Both the position numbers and the translations under genes were made by a program. Positions 19,471 to 28,462 of a DNA stretch of 64,000 nt are shown here, in pieces. Position 1 is the first letter of the stretch. The number at the start of each line of letters is the position of its first letter. The notes under the pieces were generated by a model. The model saw only the letters and a program-made list of their open reading frames with translations, did no database searches and was not told where the DNA came from. This DNA is from Bacteroidota bacterium (GTDB lineage: Bacteria; Bacteroidota; Bacteroidia; Bacteroidales; ML635J-15). Location of the stretch: positions 1 to 64,000 of the forward strand of contig JAKQEK010000071.1 of the NCBI GenBank assembly GCA_029558535.1. The letters are read 5' to 3'.

Positions 19471-20643
19471 TTATTTCCTTATCTCCTTAAATGCTTTCTC
19501 GATTGTACTTGCAATTAGTTCGTGCAGTTTATTTTCATCTATGTCACCATTAAAGGAAACCATTTTATCCTGAACTTTATAAAATTCAGCTATTTTTCCA
19601 CTTCTCTGTTCATAAACCTCCATACGGTGTATAATAGTATCCATATTCATGTCGTACGTTCTGGCTTTGTTGGTTTTTGAGCGGGCAGTTAATCTTTTAA
19701 TTGCTTGTAATGTAGAAGTTTTTAATTCTATTACCAAGGAAATTGAAGTATCAGATTTTTTCATTAAACCACTTAATATATATGCTTGAACCAAAGTAGA
19801 TGGGAAACCTTTAAAAATAAATCCCTTTGTGTTGTTATGATTAGCTATTTTGCGTTCAATAAGCCTAATTGCAATATCATCAGGTACAATATCTCCTGTT
19901 TCGAGAAATGGCTCCGCAATCTTACCCAATTCTGTTTGATTGGCAACTTCTTTTCTTATCATTTCACCGGTAGAAACATATTCCATATTGAATCTCTTTG
20001 CAATTCTTTTTGCCTGAGTCCCTTTTCCGGCACCGGGAGGGCCAAAGAAAACGACATTGAGTAAAGTTTGTGATAAAATATCTTCAATTCTTTCTGTTAA
20101 TCTTTCAAATACTTCTTCAACCGTTCCTATGCCATCAATGGGGTAATATTTGCCTTGCTGATTGTAAAAATCAATAACAGGAACTGTTTTAAGTTCATAT
20201 TCTCGTAAGCGATTTTCAACAACCTCTTTTTTGTCATCAGCACGTTTTTCTTTTTCTGCGCGTAGCATCATTCTGTTTATAAGTTCGGGTTTTGGCACCT
20301 CCAAACTTAGCAAGCAGGACAGCTTTGTGTTCATTTTTATCAGCAAACCATCAAGTATATAGGCCTGAGCATAAGTACGCGGGAATCCATCAAATAAAAT
20401 ACCCTTACTGTCAGGATTCATCTTTATACTATTCTCAATAATCTGAACAATAATCTCATCACTAACGAGTCCGCCCTGTTCTATAATCGCCTTTGCCTCT
20501 AATCCTAATTCAGTACTTTCAGCAATTTCGCGTCTTAAAATATCTCCTGTTGAAATATAGGTAAGATTGTATTTTTCAGCTAATTTTTTAGCTTGTGTGC
20601 CTTTCCCTGCACCTGGAGGCCCAAATAATGCTATGTTTAACAT
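19471..20643 (-). CDS. adk: Tandem-duplicated adenylate kinase, second domain degenerate
   Basis: Two adenylate kinase domains in one 390-residue chain; the usual Adk is about 190-215. Domain 1 (1-190) is canonical: P-loop GPPGAGKGT (8-16), STGDILR, the Mg/AMP motif DGFPRT (D85, R89) and a LID with R128 and RADD (134-137). Domain 2 (194-390) keeps the P-loop GPPGAGKGT (201-209) and STGEMIR but has KGFPST, so the acidic residue becomes K278 and the AMP-binding Arg becomes S282. Domain 1 should interconvert ATP + AMP and 2 ADP; domain 2 is probably impaired, regulatory or altered in specificity (inference). It lies downstream of hpt on the same strand, a Bacteroidota arrangement. Confidence 0.92.
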   Translation of the reverse strand: MLNIALFGPPGAGKGTQAKKLAEKYNLTYISTGDILRREIAESTELGLEAKAIIEQGGLVSDEIIVQIIENSIKMNPDSKGILFDGFPRTYAQAYILDGLLIKMNTKLSCLLSLEVPKPELINRMMLRAEKEKRADDKKEVVENRLREYELKTVPVIDFYNQQGKYYPIDGIGTVEEVFERLTERIEDILSQTLLNVVFFGPPGAGKGTQAKRIAKRFNMEYVSTGEMIRKEVANQTELGKIAEPFLETGDIVPDDIAIRLIERKIANHNNTKGFIFKGFPSTLVQAYILSGLMKKSDTSISLVIELKTSTLQAIKRLTARSKTNKARTYDMNMDTIIHRMEVYEQRSGKIAEFYKVQDKMVSFNGDIDENKLHELIASTIEKAFKEIRK

Positions 20644-20698
20644 GTTTTTATATTTATTTTTTGTTTTTTCTTAAAGTTTAATATTCTATTATTTGTTA

Positions 20699-20758
20699 AA
20701 TCGGTAATCGGTATTCGGTATTCGGTAATCGGTATTCAGTAATCAGTATCGGTAATCT
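20699..20758 (+). repeat. Tandem repeat of cggtattcggtaat units
   Basis: Between hpt and adk, about 60 bp is built from imperfect copies of tcggtaatcggtattcgg, degrading to cagtaatcagtatcggtaatc. It is non-coding and a candidate for copy-number variation. Confidence 0.6.
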
Positions 20759-20800
20759 TGTCTATTGCAAATTGTTATTTGTAATTTAATTCTCGTAATT

Positions 20801-21355
20801 TCATTTTACTATTTTATATATATGTTTTAAATTCCTTCCAAAACCGTTGTAATCCAATCCATATCCAACTATAAAATCATTTGGAATTTCAAAGCAGCAA
20901 TAGTCAACCGGATAACAATTGTTATAAGCTTCAGGTTTTAGCAGAAGACTGGAAATTAAAATTTGTTCAGGATTAAAACCATTAATTTGCTTAACAATAT
21001 TTTCCATTGTTATTCCTGTATCAATAATATCTTCAATTATAACAACTGTTCTACCTGTAAGGTCTTCATTTAGTCCTATAAGTTGTTTTATTTTACCTGA
21101 CGTTGAGGTTCCTTGATATGACGCTAATTTTAGAAAAGAAATACTGCAATCAATATTCAAATTTTTAAAAAGCTCAGCTGCAAACATAAATGATCCATTT
21201 AGTATGCCAAGGAATAAAGGAGATTTTCCGGCAAGATCAATATTCATTTGTTCTGCTAGTTTCAATATTCTTTCTTCTATTACTTCTTGAGAAATAAATA
21301 TTTCAAAATATTTGTCGTGAACTTTAATTTGTTCCATAATATCGTTTTTAATCAT
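20801..21355 (-). CDS. hpt: Hypoxanthine phosphoribosyltransferase
   Basis: Purine-salvage enzyme that makes IMP (and GMP) from hypoxanthine or guanine and PRPP. It has the PRPP-binding signature VVIIEDIIDTGITMENIV near residues 100-117, an early GILNGSFMFAAEL loop and the late DFIVGYGLDYNGFGRNL segment, all typical of bacterial HPRTs. It is 184 residues from the ATG at 21355; an internal ATG six codons later (MEQIKVHDKYF) would also give a normal protein. It precedes adk on the minus strand; a TATTTTTG element on that strand at 21423-21430 is a possible promoter. Confidence 0.95.
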   Translation of the reverse strand: MIKNDIMEQIKVHDKYFEIFISQEVIEERILKLAEQMNIDLAGKSPLFLGILNGSFMFAAELFKNLNIDCSISFLKLASYQGTSTSGKIKQLIGLNEDLTGRTVVIIEDIIDTGITMENIVKQINGFNPEQILISSLLLKPEAYNNCYPVDYCCFEIPNDFIVGYGLDYNGFGRNLKHIYKIVK

Positions 21356-21479
21356 TTGTTAAAATCAACAGTTAGAAAATGAACTTATTAACAAAAAAAT
21401 CAATAAAAATTGTAATTTCCAACAAAAATAGAAATTACTTGTGTATTTTTACAATGTTAATTTGTTAAACATAAAAAAT

Positions 21480-21986
21480 ATGAAACCTGTTATAAGTATA
21501 ATTATGGGTTCCACATCGGACTGGAAAGTTATGGAAAAAGCTGCCATACAGTTAAATGAGTTTAGGATACCGTTTGAAATACACGCTTTGTCTGCTCACC
21601 GTACACCACAGGAAGTTGAAGAGTTTGCTAGAAATGCCGAACCGCGAGGAATAAAAGTTATTATTGCAGGCGCAGGAATGGCTGCTCATTTATGTGGGGT
21701 TATAGCAGCTATGACAACAATACCGGTAATTGGAGTTCCAATTAGTGCCAGTCTTGATGGAATGGATTCACTTTTAGCAATTGTACAAATGCCTCCGGGA
21801 ATTCCCGTCGCAACTGTAGCTATAAATGGCTCTCAAAATGCTGCTATTCTTGCAGCACAAATGATTGCAACCGGAGACCCAAGATTGGCTTCAATAATTG
21901 CTCTTTTTAAGGAAAATCTAAAGCAAAAAATTGTATCAGCAAACGAAGATTTAAAAGAGTATAAATTTGATTACAGAGTCATTTAA
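21480..21986 (+). CDS. purE: N5-carboxyaminoimidazole ribonucleotide mutase
   Basis: PurE class I, 168 residues, converts N5-CAIR to CAIR in purine synthesis. Motifs are IIMGSTSDWKVME, ALSAHRTPQEV (catalytic His), GAGMAAHLCGVIAAMT, IPVIGVPISASLDGMDSLLAIVQMPPGIPVATVAIN and NAAILAAQMIA. I start at the ATG at 21480 (MKPVISIIMG), because the longer frame from a GTG at 21441 adds an unconserved stretch. No purK is nearby. The outer-membrane barrel gene begins 10 nt after the stop and could share the transcript. Confidence 0.96.
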   Translation: MKPVISIIMGSTSDWKVMEKAAIQLNEFRIPFEIHALSAHRTPQEVEEFARNAEPRGIKVIIAGAGMAAHLCGVIAAMTTIPVIGVPISASLDGMDSLLAIVQMPPGIPVATVAINGSQNAAILAAQMIATGDPRLASIIALFKENLKQKIVSANEDLKEYKFDYRVI

Positions 21987-21996
21987 ATAATTATAA

Positions 21997-22827
21997 ATGA
22001 AAAGAATCTTATATATCATTATTCTAATTGTTCTTGGCTTTTCCGGATATAGTCAATCGATAAGCTACGTAGCAGGGGCAAGAGCTGCGGGTATGGCAAA
22101 CGCCGGTATTACAAATCAGGATACATGGGCTGTATTTAATAATCCGTCTGCTTATGCATTGTTAAACAACAAGGCTATTGGAGTATATTATGAAAATAGA
22201 TTCCTGATGAAAGAAACTGGATATGGAGCATTGGCGTTTTCGTCTCCTTTGTTAGGGGGTAATATTGGCTTTGGATTTTCTCATTTTGGATACAGCTTAT
22301 TTCAATCAGATAAAGTAGTTTTGGGTTATTCTCAGCAATTGTTTAAAAGCTTTTCGATGGGTTTACAGGTAAATTATTTTTCTGTCAGACAATCGGATTA
22401 TTACGGAAATCTAAATTCTGTAACTTTTGAAGCAGGAATATTGTCAAATCCAAATGATAGATTGGCAATCGGAGCATATATTTTTAATCCTTTAAATCTA
22501 TCTTATTTTGAAGACTCTGACTTAAAAATGCCTGTTGCCTTAAAATTAGGTTTATCATATCTTTTTAGTAAAAGTCTGTTGTTGTCAATAGAAACAGGTA
22601 AGGCTATAAATGGATATACACCTGTTTTTAAAACGGGAATAGAGTATCTGTTGAACGAGCAATTTGCTTTGAGAACCGGAGTTGCATTAGCTCCTGTTGA
22701 ATATTCGTTTGGGTTAGGTTATAGTAATGCATTTAGTAATAAAAATAAATTTGGATTTGACTTAGCATTTTCATATCACGAATACCTGGGATCTACTCCA
22801 AAATTATCAATAAATTATGAGTTTTAA
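21997..22827 (+). CDS. PorV/PorQ-like outer-membrane beta-barrel protein
   Basis: Secreted protein of 276 residues with a signal peptide (1-20, ending GYSQ), followed by alternating polar and hydrophobic strands. The mature N terminus ARAAGMANAGITNQDTWAVFNNPSAYALL is the signature of the PorV/PorQ-like FadL-related barrels (A-R-x-x-G-M-G-x-A...N-P-A). It ends in an aromatic strand (KLSINYEF) typical of BAM substrates. PorV and PorQ are T9SS parts, but many paralogues have no known role, so T9SS function is only possible here. It overlaps the next gene by 11 nt. Confidence 0.7.
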   Translation: MKRILYIIILIVLGFSGYSQSISYVAGARAAGMANAGITNQDTWAVFNNPSAYALLNNKAIGVYYENRFLMKETGYGALAFSSPLLGGNIGFGFSHFGYSLFQSDKVVLGYSQQLFKSFSMGLQVNYFSVRQSDYYGNLNSVTFEAGILSNPNDRLAIGAYIFNPLNLSYFEDSDLKMPVALKLGLSYLFSKSLLLSIETGKAINGYTPVFKTGIEYLLNEQFALRTGVALAPVEYSFGLGYSNAFSNKNKFGFDLAFSYHEYLGSTPKLSINYEF

Positions 22828-24904
22828 AAAAGTAGCCATTTGTTTGTTTTTGATTGTTTTTTCTGTCTCATCACTTTTCAGTCAGGAAGAAACAATTTCT
22901 TCATTGGATGAGATAATAGAAGAAATTGCTTCATCCAGCGATGTTGAACTCGATTATACTACACTTTTTAACTCGCTTGAAACATTGTATTACGACCCAA
23001 TTGATTTAAATACTGCTACTGAAGAAGAATTGTCAGATTTGATATTTCTTACTGAATTCCAAATATTTTCACTAGTAAATTATAGAAAAAAGTTTGGTAA
23101 ATATAGTACTATATATGAATTGCAATTTGTTGATGGAATTGATCCCATTACATTAAAACGTTTGTTGCCGTTTGTAATAGTTCGTGACAGCGAAACTAAA
23201 ACTAAAACAGATTTTCATAAGATATTTACTTATGGCAGACATAATACAATGTTGCGATATCAAAGATTATTGCAGGAAAAAGCGGGATATATTCCTATTT
23301 CTGATAGTATTTTATTGATTAATCCTGACAAATCCAGATATCTGGGAAGTCCTGATAAAATGTATTTAAGGCACAGCTATAATTTTAAAGACAAACTATA
23401 TTATGGTATAACTGCAGAAAAAGATGATGGCGAACAGTTTTTTAATGGTGCTCAAAAATATGGGTTTGACTTCTATTCAGGACATTTTCAAATTAATGAT
23501 ATCGGAATAGTTAAAAAACTTATTGTAGGTGATTATATTGCTCAATTCGGGCAAGGTTTGACATTATGGTCGGGAATGAGTTATGGTAAAACATCATCGG
23601 CAACGAATGTAATCAAAAAAGCTCGTGGAATAAATAAATATAGTTCAGTTAATGAATCGGCATTTTATAGAGGCGAAGCAATAAGTCTTCAGTACAAAAA
23701 TCTGATTTTTACTGAATTTGTTTCTTACAAACCGCTTGATGGAAGTATTGACACCGTTTCGTCTTTGGAATATGATACCGAAGAACAATATATTACATCT
23801 TTTCTTGAAACAGGTTATCATCGTACTCCATCTGAAATCGCGAAGAGGCATAAGATTAACGAGTTTGTTTCAGGTGCAAATTTAAGTTGGTACACTCCAA
23901 AGCTTCGGATTGGTGCTACAGGAGTTTATTATAAATTTTCTGAGCCGGTAGGCGACAATTCTGCACCATATAGATATTTTGATATGACCGGTAATAGTAA
24001 TATGAATTTTGGTATAGACTATCTGTTATCTATTCATAAAGTCAATATTTTTGGCGAAACTTCCATGAGTCAGAATTTAGGCTACGCGACTATAAATGGA
24101 GCTGTATTTGATTTTGTACCAGAGTTTAAAATGTCTATTGTTCACAGATATTTCCGCCCTGATTATCAAGCTTTGTATGCTCAACCTTTTTCGGAAGGGA
24201 ATAAACCATATAATGAGTCAGGATTATTTATTGGAGCTGAAATATATCCTAAAAAGCATTGGAAAGTTGAAACTTATTTTGATTCATGGAAATATCCTTG
24301 GTTAAGGTATGGAGTAGGTGGTCCATCAGCAGGAAGAGAATATCTTGTTCAGGTTACGCACTATCCTCAACGAAATCTGGAGATGTATATCAGAGTAAAG
24401 TATGAAACGAAACAGAAGAACGATAGTGATATTGAAACAGGAATAAGACCACTTGTATCTTATGAAACTGCAAAATATAGGTATCATGTTGCTTACACGG
24501 TTAATGAGGAGTGGAAACTTAAAAGTAGAATTGAACTCTCACAGTACAACATAAATGAACAGAATGAATGGGGCTATATGGTATATCAGGATTTTCAATA
24601 TAAACCAAATAAATTACCATTGACTTTTACTGCAAGAGTTGCTGTTTTTGAAACAAAATCATACGATACAAGAATATACGCTTACGAACCGGATGTCTTG
24701 TATGGTTTTTCTGTTCCTGCATATTACGGACAGGGAACCAGACTTGTATTGGTTGTAAAATATGCTGCCTTTAAAAATATAGATATGTGGTTCAGAATAG
24801 CCAATACTTATTTTCATGATAAGGATGAGTTGGGGACAGGTCTCGATGCTATTAGCGGTAAAAATCGCACAGATATCAAATTGCAGTTAAGATTTAAATT
24901 CTAA
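22817..24904 (+). CDS. Helix-hairpin-helix protein with predicted outer-membrane barrel
   Basis: Secreted protein of 695 residues. It has a signal peptide to about 23 (SLFSQ), an acidic helical stretch, and a ComEA-type helix-hairpin-helix pair near 57-118 (PIDLNTATEEELSDLIFLTEFQI..NYRKKFGKYSTIYELQFVDGI). After that come about 570 residues of beta-rich sequence with frequent aromatic alternation, ending LQLRFKF, as in outer-membrane barrels. HhH modules usually bind DNA, so one ahead of a barrel suggests DNA contact at the cell surface, but a structural role is equally possible. It is coupled to its neighbours on both sides (11 nt and 1 nt overlaps). Confidence 0.65.
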   Translation: MSFKKVAICLFLIVFSVSSLFSQEETISSLDEIIEEIASSSDVELDYTTLFNSLETLYYDPIDLNTATEEELSDLIFLTEFQIFSLVNYRKKFGKYSTIYELQFVDGIDPITLKRLLPFVIVRDSETKTKTDFHKIFTYGRHNTMLRYQRLLQEKAGYIPISDSILLINPDKSRYLGSPDKMYLRHSYNFKDKLYYGITAEKDDGEQFFNGAQKYGFDFYSGHFQINDIGIVKKLIVGDYIAQFGQGLTLWSGMSYGKTSSATNVIKKARGINKYSSVNESAFYRGEAISLQYKNLIFTEFVSYKPLDGSIDTVSSLEYDTEEQYITSFLETGYHRTPSEIAKRHKINEFVSGANLSWYTPKLRIGATGVYYKFSEPVGDNSAPYRYFDMTGNSNMNFGIDYLLSIHKVNIFGETSMSQNLGYATINGAVFDFVPEFKMSIVHRYFRPDYQALYAQPFSEGNKPYNESGLFIGAEIYPKKHWKVETYFDSWKYPWLRYGVGGPSAGREYLVQVTHYPQRNLEMYIRVKYETKQKNDSDIETGIRPLVSYETAKYRYHVAYTVNEEWKLKSRIELSQYNINEQNEWGYMVYQDFQYKPNKLPLTFTARVAVFETKSYDTRIYAYEPDVLYGFSVPAYYGQGTRLVLVVKYAAFKNIDMWFRIANTYFHDKDELGTGLDAISGKNRTDIKLQLRFKF

Positions 24905-25398
24905 TGCTGATAATTACAAAGGAACAACATGTTGAATTTCTGCGTGAACACGTATTTCAATCGGTAAAAAAAGTGGTTGATGATAACCAACTTATTTTTG
25001 GTTTTATGCTGATGTCTCAGGCCACAGAAATATTAGGTTCATATCTCGATGATAAGCCTATAAGAGCAAAACAACAGTCATTAAATAGATATTGTCTGGC
25101 TATAAATAAATTATATCCTCCGGCATATGCCAATGCCAATAAAAAAGGTTTTCTTTATTATCAACTTAGAGCTTGCATGACTCATATGTTTATTCCAACT
25201 GCAAGATTATCGCTTAATACTGGAAGGCAAACAAAAGAAAAACTTCATTTGAGCATTTCAAATGAAGTTATGTATTTGTATTCAGATAACTTCTTTTATG
25301 ATTTTCAAAACGCTATTGAAAAGCTAATTAATCTAATTATGTCTGATAAAATTAAATTAAAATCAATTTCTTCGGGACAAATTAACGAGAAATACTAA
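24904..25398 (+). CDS. Conserved-looking cytosolic protein of unknown function
   Basis: Unrecognised soluble protein of 164 residues with no signal peptide or membrane segment. It looks helical, with a central NKLYPPAYANANKKGFLYYQLRACM region and HMFIPTARLSL. The start ATG shares a base with the barrel gene's stop (TAATG), so the three genes from 21997 form a coupled set. It converges with the universal stress gene, overlapping it tail to tail by 4 bp. No function can be assigned. Confidence 0.6.
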   Translation: MLIITKEQHVEFLREHVFQSVKKVVDDNQLIFGFMLMSQATEILGSYLDDKPIRAKQQSLNRYCLAINKLYPPAYANANKKGFLYYQLRACMTHMFIPTARLSLNTGRQTKEKLHLSISNEVMYLYSDNFFYDFQNAIEKLINLIMSDKIKLKSISSGQINEKY

Positions 25399-26192
25399 TT
25401 AAATCCACCGACTTTGTATATATCTGTCCTTTTATTAAGACACATAATTGGAATTTTTTTAAACAATTCTTTATTTTCAGTTCTTTTTAAACTCCTAACA
25501 TAGCGTTTATACTTATCTGTCATTAATAAAATTAAATCGCACTCAATTTCATTGGCATAATTATAAATTTCATCAGCAAAATTACGTTCACTATCCAAAA
25601 CTTTGATATCATAATCAATAAGTTCTTTCTCGAACCAATTTTGAGCAAAGTTTATGTTGTTGTTTAGAGCTTTAATCTTAAAGCCGTCTTTAGTGTTAAA
25701 TGTCAGAATAAATGCCTTACTTTGAAATAAAGTGTTAATATATCTTATCCATTGAATTTTAATTCTTGAAGTTTTATCTTCATCAATTGGAACTAGTATT
25801 CTGTCATATTCTCCAAAAATAACAGGACTTTGAACCAAAATAAATGGAATTTTTACAAATTTTTTAATAACTTTTAGAGCTTTCTTTATGTTTTTTATAC
25901 CATGTGTCCCCATTACAGCAAGGTATGCATCAATCTCTAGCCCATAATTATAAATTTCTTTGAATAAATTACCTTTTCTGGCTTCTACAATAATTTCGAC
26001 ATCTTTTTCTTTTTTAAATTCTTCGGCTATTTCAGTTAGCTTCTGTTTTGCAGCATCAATTTGCGATGATTTTGAAACAATGTGTATTAAATGTATAGGA
26101 CTTTTAGCTTGCTTGCCTACCATATAAGCATGTTCCATTGCATAATCTCCAACTTGAGTAAAATCGTGGGGGACAAGGATACTTTTTTTCAT
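25395..26192 (-). CDS. Universal stress protein, two UspA domains
   Basis: Cytosolic protein of 265 residues with two Usp modules. The first begins KKSILVPHDFTQVGDYAMEHAYMV (1-24) and runs to about 135 (AVMGTHGIKN, IPFILVQSP). The second starts near 140 (YDRILVPIDEDKTSRIKIQW) and ends IPIMCLNKRT. Neither module shows the full ATP-binding G-x2-G-x9-G-S/T pattern of UspA class II proteins, and the second is more divergent, so nucleotide binding is doubtful. Family members act in stress and dormancy responses. It is monocistronic and converges on the preceding operon. Confidence 0.8.
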   Translation of the reverse strand: MKKSILVPHDFTQVGDYAMEHAYMVGKQAKSPIHLIHIVSKSSQIDAAKQKLTEIAEEFKKEKDVEIIVEARKGNLFKEIYNYGLEIDAYLAVMGTHGIKNIKKALKVIKKFVKIPFILVQSPVIFGEYDRILVPIDEDKTSRIKIQWIRYINTLFQSKAFILTFNTKDGFKIKALNNNINFAQNWFEKELIDYDIKVLDSERNFADEIYNYANEIECDLILLMTDKYKRYVRSLKRTENKELFKKIPIMCLNKRTDIYKVGGFN

Positions 26193-26508
26193 AAAATTCT
26201 CTTTAGGTTAGTAAAATTTTATTATACGCTCTAATAAACGAAATCTGTTAATAAAAGGTTGCTATAAAACTATTAAAAATAAATAAAACTATGTAAAAGA
26301 ACTAAATTTATTCGATAATATATGTCATAATATATAAATTTTATCAATAATTAGTTGTTGAAAACCTAAACGTATAAAAAAAGTGAATATTATATGTGTG
26401 TGCTCAAAATTTTATCACTGTTGAATATAAGTAATTCTATAAGAGCTAAATAGAAAGACATGAAAAATCAAATGTGCTTAATAAATACAAAAAAGTACGC
26501 CATTAATA
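26193..26508. other. Intergenic region, nothing recognised
   Basis: About 316 bp of AT-rich DNA between the universal stress gene start and the recJ end. I see no open frame, strong hairpin or promoter match. It must hold the usp promoter and any recJ terminator. Confidence 0.4.
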
Positions 26509-28227
26509 TTAATCTGGAATTTGAATGTCTTTGACCAGAATTTGTAAAAAAGACTGGTTCATAAAATTGTTTTCAAATATTTGATAACAAAGGTCGAAGG
26601 CGTTGTAATCTTTTATATATTCATGATAGCTTCCAAAATTAAAACCAATGCCTTCAATACATCTGTTGTCTCCGAGTTGTTGAACAATTTTTAATTTGAT
26701 ATGATCGCCTTCTTTACCTACTTTTTTTACACTTCCATTGTCGAATACTTTACGAGATACAAAAGTAGGAGTCATATTTTCCGGACCAAAAGGTGCGAAT
26801 TGTTTTAGAATCCTGTAAAATTTTGGAGTGATGTCTTTAATTTCAATTTCCATATCCGCATTTATAACAGGAATCCTTTGTTCTTCAGTAATGGTAGATT
26901 TTACATATTCTTCAAATCTTTCGGTAAAACTATCAAGATTTTCCATTTTCAATGATAATCCTGCAGCATACATATGTCCTCCGAAATTCTCCAACAAATC
27001 GCTGCACGACTCAATTGCATTATAAAGATTATATCCTGGAACAGATCTGGCCGAACCGGTAATCATCCCCTCAGATTTAGTAAATACTACTGTAGGACGA
27101 TAATACGTTTCAGTAAGTCTTGAGGCAACAATACCGATAACTCCTTTATGCCATGCTTCAGAATAAAGAACAGTAGTATAGGCATTTTTTGATATCTCTG
27201 ATGAATCAATCATTTTAAGAGCCTGTTCCGTAATATCATGATCAAGTTCTTTGCGACTTATATTTATAGTATTTATTTCAGCACCAATTATTTCAGCACA
27301 ATCTTCATTTTCGGATATCAATAATTCGACTGCTCGTTTTCCCGATTCCATTCTCCCTGCCGCATTGATTCTTGGGCCGATTTTAAAAACTATGTCATTT
27401 ATTTGTATTTCTTTATCTAATAAACCTGTTATTGTAATTATGCTTTTCAACCCGGGCAGAGGATCTGAATTTAGTTTTTGAAGACCATAATACGCAAGTA
27501 TTCTATTCTCACCAGTAACCGGAACAATATCAGAACCAATGCTGACAACAACCAGGTCAAGAAATTGTGACAGATTTGCGTGATTATCCCCAATACTTTG
27601 GCAATATGCCTGCATAAATTTATATGCTACGCCGCAACCAGATAGCTCCTTATATGGATATGGACAGTCTGTACGTTTTGGATCTAACACAGCGTATGCT
27701 TCAGGCAATTCAGCTCCGGGATTGTGATGGTCACAAATTATCAAGTCAATATTCTTTTCCCTGGCATATTTTGTTTTTTCCAATGCTTTGATTCCACAAT
27801 CAACAGTAATTATCAGACTACAGTTGTTTTTAACAGCATAATCAATACCTTGAAATGAAACGCCATAACCTTCATTATATCTATTTGGAACATAAAAGCT
27901 TAGTTTCTGATATTTCGTTTTTAAATATTTATAAATTACTGCAATTGCAGTTGTGCCGTCAACATCATAATCACCGTATATTAAGATATTTTCATCGTTA
28001 GCGATAGCTTGTTTAAGTCTATGAACAGCCTTGTCCATATCTTTCATTATAAACGGGTCGTGAAGATCACTTAATTCAGGTCTGAAAAAAACACGGGCTT
28101 CATCATAAGTCTCAATATTTCTTTGAACAAGTAGATTGGCAATTTTATAATCAACTTTTAGATCTGAAGATAGCTTTTCAACCTTTTCAAAATCCCCATC
28201 TTTCTTAACTATCCAGCGTTTTTTCAT
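26509..28227 (-). CDS. recJ: Single-stranded-DNA-specific exonuclease RecJ
   Basis: Mn-dependent 5'-3' ssDNA exonuclease in recombination and repair, 572 residues. DHH-family motifs are visible: YGDYDVDGTTAIAVIYKYL near 84-102, ITVDCGIKALE, the catalytic ICDHHNPG, and VLDPKRTDCPYPYKELSGCGVAYK. The DHHA1 half has KIGPRINAAGRMESGKRAVELL and WHKGVIGIVASRL, followed by a GSARS motif and FGGH. The C-terminal OB-like domain (FAPFGPENMTPTF) is complete. It is a single gene divergent from lysS. Confidence 0.96.
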   Translation of the reverse strand: MKKRWIVKKDGDFEKVEKLSSDLKVDYKIANLLVQRNIETYDEARVFFRPELSDLHDPFIMKDMDKAVHRLKQAIANDENILIYGDYDVDGTTAIAVIYKYLKTKYQKLSFYVPNRYNEGYGVSFQGIDYAVKNNCSLIITVDCGIKALEKTKYAREKNIDLIICDHHNPGAELPEAYAVLDPKRTDCPYPYKELSGCGVAYKFMQAYCQSIGDNHANLSQFLDLVVVSIGSDIVPVTGENRILAYYGLQKLNSDPLPGLKSIITITGLLDKEIQINDIVFKIGPRINAAGRMESGKRAVELLISENEDCAEIIGAEINTINISRKELDHDITEQALKMIDSSEISKNAYTTVLYSEAWHKGVIGIVASRLTETYYRPTVVFTKSEGMITGSARSVPGYNLYNAIESCSDLLENFGGHMYAAGLSLKMENLDSFTERFEEYVKSTITEEQRIPVINADMEIEIKDITPKFYRILKQFAPFGPENMTPTFVSRKVFDNGSVKKVGKEGDHIKLKIVQQLGDNRCIEGIGFNFGSYHEYIKDYNAFDLCYQIFENNFMNQSFLQILVKDIQIPD

Positions 28228-28438
28228 ATCCTTCTAAAAGTATTATGTTAGTTTACAATAATACAATTTTTTTTTTGCTTTTAGAAAAAATAATTTAAAA
28301 ACTCTTGTAAAAAAGCTGTAAGTATTATTATTACCAGAGTTCAATTGCTATATATGTTTTGGTTTGAAACTATAAAACTTGTGCATAAATGTTTATTAGG
28401 TCTCTGAATGCTTTTTTTTACAGTTTAACGTCTTTTAT

Positions 28439-28446
28439 TATCTTTG
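28439..28446 (+). promoter_or_regulatory. lysS -7 promoter element
   Basis: TATCTTTG matches TAnnTTTG and sits 17 bp before the lysS ATG. No clear -33 partner is seen. The rest of the gap to recJ is AT-rich and featureless. Confidence 0.5.
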
Positions 28447-28462
28447 CAAAAAATTGAATATT

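Noticed and set aside
26193..26508. Small RNA or riboswitch in the usp-recJ gap
   Set aside because: No stable stem beyond AT-rich chance palindromes was found.
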